From: Larix sibirica
Taxonomy: Eukaryota; Streptophyta; Pinopsida; Pinales; Pinaceae
DNA length: 14,400 nucleotides
NCBI GenBank assembly: GCA_004151065.3
Contig: NWUY0300025956.1
Location: 27,949 to 42,348 of the forward strand
Direction of reading: 5' to 3'
Part shown: piece by piece, positions 9,754-14,400 of the stretch
How the letters are laid out: each line of letters opens with the position of its first letter
Numbering within the stretch: the stretch's first letter is position 1
Translations under genes and position numbers: made by a program
Notes under the pieces: generated by a model
Seen by the model: only the letters and a program-made list of their open reading frames with translations
The model's database searches: none
What the model was told of the DNA's origin: nothing

Positions 9754-10179
9754 TGTTACTTTGATGGGGCATCTCAAGGGAATCCTCCAATAGGAGGATC
9801 ATGAGGTGTCTTGTACTTCAATGAACAAATTTGTTTCAAATTTGATGTAGGAGTGGGTCCCAGTTCTAATAATCATGCATAGCTTATGGCACTCAAGTTA
9901 ACTTTGATCTTAGCCATCCAACGCAGGGTGTAACACCTATAGGTATTGAGGGATTCTAAACTGGTCATTGATTGGTTTAAGGAAAACAAACCTCCAAAAA
10001 ATCTCCATTTAATCCCTATCTATGATGAGATCCAACAATTGTGGAACCAATTCCAAGAAGTTGTTTTTGCACATATTTACAGGGAAATAAAGGTTCTTTC
10101 TTATTCACTCTCAAGACAGGTCTTCATGTCACTAAGGGATATTGGTCTAGATGGTACAAAGATGATCATGGTGAAGTGA
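9754..10179 (+). other. RNase H domain of LINE-A (catalytic residues lost)
   Basis: The frame reads YFDGASQGNPP (first catalytic Asp codon 9763), SSNNHA followed by a TAG stop exactly where the catalytic Glu belongs (9880), then LRDSKLVIDW (Asp codon 9952) and HIYREIKVLSYSLSRQ (His codon 10072). In that last motif the expected Asp is Tyr (10102). The order and spacing are those of the RNase HI-type domain acquired by some plant L1 lineages. With Glu and the last Asp gone, this copy cannot encode an active enzyme. Confidence 0.88.
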
Positions 10180-10529
10180 CTTTTGATCTAGATTTATATC
10201 CTAGTTAATCTGATGGTTTTATATTTTCTCATCTATGTGGATACTTGCCACCTACATTTATTTTTTCACTAGTGCCAAGACTTTCAAGTTGATTTCCTCG
10301 TATCTGTTATGATTTTGTATAAGTATAATCTATTTTATGGATATATGTTGTGGACATATGTGGCTATGTACAAGCCAACCAACTATCTCATGTGTTAGCG
10401 GAGGATTATGTGTATGGTTTTTTCCCAGCAATAGCTCTATAGCCAAGTGACTTAAACACTTATAAAATATTTAATGATCTCTGCAAAATGCAATCTATTA
10501 TCTAATATATTATGGCTTTTTTTCCAAGG
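10180..10529 (+). other. LINE-A 3' untranslated region
   Basis: AT-rich, non-coding sequence between the end of the RNase H frame and the poly(A) run. It shows no open frame and no recognisable structure. Its sequence would be the best probe for the family, because 3' UTRs are what truncated copies retain. Confidence 0.7.
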
Positions 10530-10542
10530 AAAAAAAAAAAAA
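10530..10542 (+). other. poly(A) tail of LINE-A
   Basis: Thirteen consecutive A residues follow the 3' UTR and run straight into the 3' target-site copy. The last few A residues are shared with the duplication, so the exact boundary is ambiguous by up to three bases. Confidence 0.85.
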
Positions 10543-10553
10543 CACATTTTATT
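10540..10553 (+). repeat. target-site duplication, 3' copy, of LINE-A
   Basis: Identical to 6355-6368 over 14 nt and placed immediately after the poly(A) tail, as expected for target-primed reverse transcription. Beyond it the flanks differ (CTTTTC here, AATTAA after the 5' copy). Confidence 0.85.
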
Positions 10554-10721
10554 CTTTTCACTTCAAGCAATAAGTTACTTATAGTTTGTAGCACTTTGGC
10601 ATTTAACTTCATTTATCTAAGTTGTTGAATTTTTTTTATTGTTATTAACCATATTATCACAACTCCATCACTAAGGTTAATTAACAATTTCACTTTGTTA
10701 TGTGTGTATTTCTAAAACTAA
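10554..10721. other. AT-rich spacer between the two LINEs
   Basis: Once LINE-A is removed this joins directly to the DNA before 6355. It has no coding resemblance to the missing N-terminal half of LINE-B ORF1, so LINE-A does not appear to be nested within an intact LINE-B. Confidence 0.5.
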
Positions 10722-11940
10722 CTTCTATATTCTATTAGCATCCTGGTAGTCGGGAATGAGCTTGGTTGTTTTTTACACATGGAAAACCATATGCTTAATG
10801 GAGAAGATAAGTGTTTGTGTCATGTTCTGGTCAAGATAGACATTTTCCAAGGACTACTAAAAGAAATTGAAATTGAATGGAGGGGGAATACTTATATCCA
10901 AAATTTTGATTACTGGGGCATCCCATTCGATTTTCTTTATGCTGGAGGGTGGGTCACTTGAAAAAAAATTGTACTAGTCGAGATCTAGGGTTTAATGCGG
11001 TTAAAAAAGGTGAGGCTGAATCATTTGATATGGAATTATTCGAAGCAAATAAGGAAGTGGATTCAAGTGGCATAGCTTTGAGTGCGGACTATCAACATTC
11101 TATTCTTATGGAGTTTCATCCTTCGGAGTCAAAACAAAATATGTTGGATAAGTTAAAATTGCTCTCTCCCTCTCTGTATAATTCCTTGAATTAAGTGGAA
11201 ATGGGGTTTATTAAAAATTTAGAAATTTTTGGAGTTGAGATGAATAGTGGAGTAGGAGAAAGTGAAGATTTGAATAAATTAGTTGTCAATAAGGATAATG
11301 GATCACCCAAGGATATTAATGATATACCAAACAAATCCCCTTATTATTACGAAGACCTTGGGCCTGCGGAAACCCCTTCTATTGAAGTGTTTGAGTTTAT
11401 GAGTAATATCTAGGGCTTGGAGGTAGCGCGAATGTCGGTGGTAAATAATTTTCCTCACAGAAAGGAAGAAGTTAAAGATTTGAATTTGTCTGGAAAATTT
11501 TTTGTGGTTGTGAAAGCTTCTGAATATGAAAAGATGCTAAGAGTGACGATTTTGGATAATGAGAAGATGACAGTTGCTAATGACAAAGTGGGTGGGGGGA
11601 ATCTCTTTCTAGTTTAATTGAAATGTCTTCAATATGTTAGGTAGATGAAAATCCTCAGATGGATGTGCAGGTTCTTATTACTCTTGTCCCTTCCTATAAG
11701 GATATGCTTAAAAAATCCCCCCTTTAGGTATTCTAGAGGAATTCTCCAAAAACTATTGAAATTATAATGGGAAGTAGTATAGGAAAATAAGTCTCTATAC
11801 TTAATTGTACGGAAGATGGCCCACTTTTGACAAACAAAGATAGGATTAAAGAAAGAAAAAAAGGATCAGTGAAAGGGGGTTTGGCAGCACACTTTTCACC
11901 AGTAAAGACTAGAAGGACTAAAAGGATGTCGAGAGGATAA
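10722..11940 (+). pseudogene. LINE-B ORF1 pseudogene (DUF4283-like region plus CCHC zinc knuckle)
   Basis: Frame 0 from 10722 reads SISILVVGNELGCFL, HVLVKIDIFQGLLKEIE and YIQNFDYWGIPF, matching the end of the DUF4283-type nucleic-acid-binding region of plant L1 ORF1. A one-base shift near 10925 moves to frame 2, where a zinc knuckle follows. Frame 2 then runs acidic, low-complexity sequence with stops at 11192, 11411 and 11615. Near 11640 it shifts again to frame 1, giving a Lys/Arg-rich end (TRRTKRMSRG) with its stop at 11938-11940. The N-terminal half is absent upstream. In intact elements the protein coats the element RNA. Confidence 0.82.
10931..10972 (+). other. CCHC zinc-knuckle motif in LINE-B ORF1, first Cys lost
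   Basis: The frame reads FSLCWRVGHLKKNC. This fits Cx2Cx4Hx4C except that the first position is Phe (TTT) where Cys (TGT) is expected, a single-base difference. The spacing of the other three ligands is exact. Confidence 0.75.
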
Positions 11941-12024
11941 CTCTTCCAAGGGTTTTCTTGTAGGTAATCTTTTTGGAGGTCCTAGGGAACTCAGAGATAA
12001 AAAATCCCTAGCCTAGGATAAAAA
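11941..12024 (+). other. ORF1-ORF2 spacer of LINE-B
   Basis: A short non-coding gap lies between the ORF1 stop at 11940 and the ORF2 start at 12025. A short inter-ORF spacer is usual in plant L1 elements. No conserved signal is visible. Confidence 0.5.
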
Positions 12025-13712
12025 ATGATTTTATTATCATTGAATGTTAAGGGAGTGGGGGGGCATCCCAAAATATTATCCCTCCGAAGACTGTGAGAGA
12101 TGGTTAAGCCAGATGTAATTTTTTTTCAAGAAACTATGGTGTGTGGATCGAAAGCCAGAGAAATCTTTTTCAAGCTTCTTGTGGATTAGGAAATCGGGGG
12201 AATTCTCATGGCTTGGAACCCTCTGAAGACTAATTTAATCCTTTATTTTCCTCTGCATGAATCTTATTGGAGGGGGTTTCTAGGGATTTTCCTCAAAAGC
12301 TAAAGTTGGTAAATTGTTATGGCCCATATTCAAATAGGAGAGAGTTTTGGAATGAGTTGGGGGAGGATGGGATGTTAAAGGAGTCAAATTTGGTATTCGG
12401 GGGAGACCTGAATTTAACTATGTCTGCTAGAGAGGTATGGGGATCGAGGCCAAGACTTGATCCTCTAACAAACTTCTTCAACCATATTTTTCAAGAAGAT
12501 GATTTAATTGATGTAGTGCCAATATCTTTGCTCCCTAATTGCATGAATGGTAGGATGGGTGACAAAGGGGTATCCAAAAGGTTGGACAGATTTTTCATTT
12601 TTGAAGATTTGTCAACAATGGATAGATATCGTTCCTAGGTGGTAAATACCTCGCTATCCGACCATATGTTGATTGTTCTTTAGGTGGAAGTTGGTGTTGA
12701 GAAGGTTCATTATCCTTTTAAATTCAATCATGTATGGATCAAGGAGAAGGAATTCACAAATTTGGTAAAAGAGCATTGGGCCTCGATGGTTCAAAGGGAG
12801 GATGTTTTTGCAATGCAAGCTTTGGTAAACAAACTTAAGATTTAAAATCAGTGGTGATCAAATGGGAAAAAAGAAAAAAAAAGAGAATTGAAGGAAGAGT
12901 TGATTAATATTGAAGGGGAAATTGATGGTATTTTCTTAAATACTGTAAAAAGTACTTTGTCTAAGCATGATAGAAACTTGGCGACTTTGTTAGAAGAGAG
13001 GAGATTGAAAAAATTAAGGGTTGAAGAGGAAACCTAGAGGCTTAAAATTTGGGCTATTTGGATTTATCAAGTCGACTAGAATACCAAATTCTTTCATAGA
13101 TTTTCTAAACATAGAAGGATATCAAATACTATATGGGATTTATATAATGATGAAGGAAGACTCTTGTTTGATCAAAATCAAATTGAAGATGCAGTTGTTA
13201 GTCATTTTCAAAATATATGCAAGGATCCAGGGAATCTATCAATTGTGAATCAAGTGAATGTTATTCAATGTTACACTAGATTCTTATCGTATGAGGAAGG
13301 TAAGAGTATTGTTGATCCTATTTCTTTGGGGGAAATTAAAAAGATTTTATCAGGTTTTGCAAAACTGAAAAGTCCTGGACCGGATGGGTGGACTGTTGAC
13401 TTCTTCTTGGAGTTCTTCGAAATATTGGGTCCTGATTTATTACCAGCAATGGAGGGTTCAAGGATTCAGGGTAAAGTTGTTGGAGCATTGAATGCTACCT
13501 TTATAACATTGATTTCTAAAAGTTCTAAGCTTGGATCTTTCAATGATTTTAGACCCATATATTTATGCAATCTGGTATATAAAATCATCTCTAAGGTGAT
13601 TGCAAATAGAATTAATCCCATATTATCAAGATTCTTATCTAAGGAATAGTTTGGACTTTTAGACAACCGTCAGATAATGGATTCTATTGGTGTCGCTCGA
13701 GAGTATTTGAGT
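12025..13712 (+). pseudogene. LINE-B ORF2 pseudogene (complete endonuclease, RT start only)
   Basis: The ATG at 12025 begins MILLSLNVKGVGG (metal-site Asn codon 12043) and continues to KPDVIFFQET (Glu codon 12130), the start of the L1 AP-like endonuclease. One frame change near 12262 moves from frame 1 to frame 0, which then holds without further indels to 13712. That frame contains VNCYGPYSNRREFW, GGDLN (Asp codon 12405) and an intact SDH (12657-12665). It then has the NTKFFHRFSKHRR linker and the RT opening LKSPGPDGWTVDFF, FRPIYLCNLVYK and NRQIMDSIGVARE. Stops lie at 12094, 12187, 12636, 12681, 12843, 12855, 13035, 13077 and 13647. The RT catalytic motifs, zinc region and any RNase H are missing. 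Confidence 0.9.
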
Positions 13713-14107
13713 TAATTTGATTTCTAAATCTTTAGTATCTTTTGTCTCTTCTAACTCATTGAATTACTATAATTCATAACCATAATCAACATTATTTTCC
13801 AAACCTCTTGACACTTAGTTGCTATAGAGATCCCCCCCTTATGACTTCTCAAGTCACTAAAGTGAAAGGAAGTGTTTGATATGGTGACAGTGGCATTACT
13901 TCCATAGTTGCACATAGCTACACCATAGTGATTGCCTTGCACTTTAGGGTGCTATTTTTTGTGGAAACAAGACCAATAAACTATTTCATGAGATCTTAAA
14001 AAGGATTTGACGAGATATTATGACATATTTATCAAAAAACAATGACTTCTGTACATATATTGTTGAAACACACTCAACAAGATTTAGTCATACTGAGTGA
14101 GTTGCAA

Positions 14108-14120
14108 TTGATGAAATGCA
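14108..14120 (+). repeat. 13-nt repeated word, copy 1
   Basis: TTGATGAAATGCA occurs here and at 14275-14287, and a related TTGATGAAGTG lies between them. Such low-complexity words can recur by chance in AT-rich DNA, so this is only weak evidence of a degenerate repeat. Confidence 0.3.
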
Positions 14121-14274
14121 AGGGATGACTTGGTAATAATGCACACTGAGATTTCTGAAACAAGCTTGGTCGTTGAGCTTGATGAAGTGATCTGAAACAA
14201 GATTTCCATAAGCATACATCAATGGTTTTTAATTTGAAAACACATATGGTTCAATGTTTATTAGGTTGCACATC

Positions 14275-14287
14275 TTGATGAAATGCA
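14275..14287 (+). repeat. 13-nt repeated word, copy 2
   Basis: Exact match to 14108-14120, 167 nt downstream. See that entry. Confidence 0.3.
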
Positions 14288-14400
14288 TGAGTTGAACAAT
14301 CTAAAATGCATTTGACTTAGTAGTGAGTGTGTTGCAACTTGCAACTAATGATATTGTTCACATCAATCATTTGAAATTGGTTTAATAAAATGGTTAGTGG

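Larger units (their letters stand above)
6383..10179 (+). pseudogene. LINE-A ORF2 pseudogene (EN half, RT, zinc region, RNase H)
   Basis: The coding frame moves from frame 2 (6383 to about 6795) to frame 0 (to about 7130), frame 2 (about 7130-7190), frame 0 (about 7325-7975), frame 2 (about 7979-8460) and frame 1 (about 8500-10179). The endonuclease remnant keeps VNIYGPY and GGDLNF (Asp codon 6509), but the terminal SDH motif reads SNH (6764-6772). Between EN and RT lie the linker motifs SPFKFRSRW and NTKFFH. The last frame carries eleven stops, at 8884, 8926, 9040, 9274, 9562, 9622, 9751, 9802, 9880, 9931 and 9940. Several replace residues expected to be Trp or Arg, as at 8884 and 9751. ORF2 of intact plant L1s is about 1,300 residues, and this copy lacks roughly the first 100. 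Confidence 0.9.
6369..10539 (+). mobile_element. LINE-A: 5'-truncated L1-type non-LTR retrotransposon, inactive
   Basis: The element lies between two perfect 14-nt target-site copies and ends in a 13-A tail, so its limits are well defined (about 4.17 kb). In order it contains the C-terminal half of an AP-like endonuclease, a reverse transcriptase, a zinc-binding region of the zf-RVT type, an RNase H domain, an about 350-nt 3' UTR and poly(A). ORF1 and the first half of the endonuclease are missing, the usual outcome of incomplete target-primed reverse transcription. After the 5' target copy come 13 nt, AATTAAAAAAAAA, before recognisable coding sequence. At least five frame changes and more than a dozen in-frame stops make it incapable of autonomous movement. 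RNase H fused to L1 ORF2 is known from plant L1 lineages. Confidence 0.92.
10722..13712 (+). mobile_element. LINE-B: second L1-type non-LTR retrotransposon, truncated at both ends
   Basis: Coding homology begins at about 10722 inside ORF1 and ends at about 13712 inside the reverse transcriptase. It carries ORF1 (C-terminal part), a short spacer, and ORF2 with the whole endonuclease and the first part of the RT. It differs strongly from LINE-A across the shared endonuclease and early RT, so it is a separate family and not a duplication. I found no poly(A), no 3' UTR and no flanking duplication. Loss of the 3' end is not explained by normal LINE integration and points to a later deletion or rearrangement. 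Confidence 0.88.
13713..14400. other. unassigned AT-rich sequence after LINE-B
   Basis: Homology to L1 RT ends at 13712 and what follows is full of stops in all frames. A 63-codon open frame on the minus strand (13942-13751) shows no domain I recognise. It could be an old fragment of another element. A short repeated word is listed separately. Confidence 0.45.

Noticed and set aside
12267-12638. Separate gene starting at 12267
   Set aside because: The codon there is TTG, and the frame is simply the continuation of the LINE-B endonuclease after a frame change.
10708-13732. TTTCTAAA on both sides of LINE-B as a target-site duplication
   Set aside because: The match is only eight or nine AT-rich bases, is not adjacent to either end of the element, and there is no poly(A) tail.
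13751-13942. 63-codon minus-strand frame considered as a retrotransposon gag or pol fragment
   Set aside because: No zinc knuckle, protease or integrase motif is present, and the resemblance was only impressionistic.

Overview
This window looks like a repeat-rich nuclear segment from a land plant. The evidence is a host gene with short GT..AG introns and a plant-type 2-oxoglutarate dioxygenase fold, long AT-rich non-coding stretches, and two decayed plant L1-type LINEs, one of which carries a C-terminal RNase H domain. The loose gene spacing and old retroelements would suit a large genome such as a conifer's, but that is inference only. I see no bacterial operons, RNA genes, CRISPR arrays or phage features.

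Layout. (1) 1-2201: AT-rich DNA with no gene I recognise. (2) 2202-3311, minus strand: five consecutive exons of a 2OG/Fe(II)-dependent dioxygenase. They are joined by consistent splice sites and phases and include a 20-nt microexon that carries the iron-binding HxD motif. The coding homology stops at a single ambiguous base (n, 2203), and neither the 5' exons nor the 3' end could be found. (3) 3312-6354: non-coding DNA with a doubtful RING-finger-like relic (about 3957-4104), a 16-nt repeat pair and a second lone n (5411). (4) 6369-10539, plus strand: LINE-A, a 5'-truncated L1-type element bounded by a perfect 14-nt target-site duplication and ending in a poly(A) tail. It holds half of the endonuclease, a reverse transcriptase, a zinc-knuckle region and RNase H, all broken by frameshifts and stops. 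(5) 10722-13712, plus strand: LINE-B, a different L1-type family with an ORF1 part (DUF4283-like plus CCHC knuckle), a full-length but broken endonuclease and the first part of the reverse transcriptase. It stops abruptly inside the RT. (6) 13713-14400: unassigned AT-rich DNA.

The only piece that looks under coding constraint is the dioxygenase. Both LINEs are dead. They belong to different families, lie in the same orientation with 182 nt between them, and may sit in a 5' intron or the upstream flank of the dioxygenase gene. I found no convincing new biological system. The points most worth checking are the hidden multi-exon gene with its microexon, the loss of homology at the n, and the unusual 3' truncation of LINE-B.
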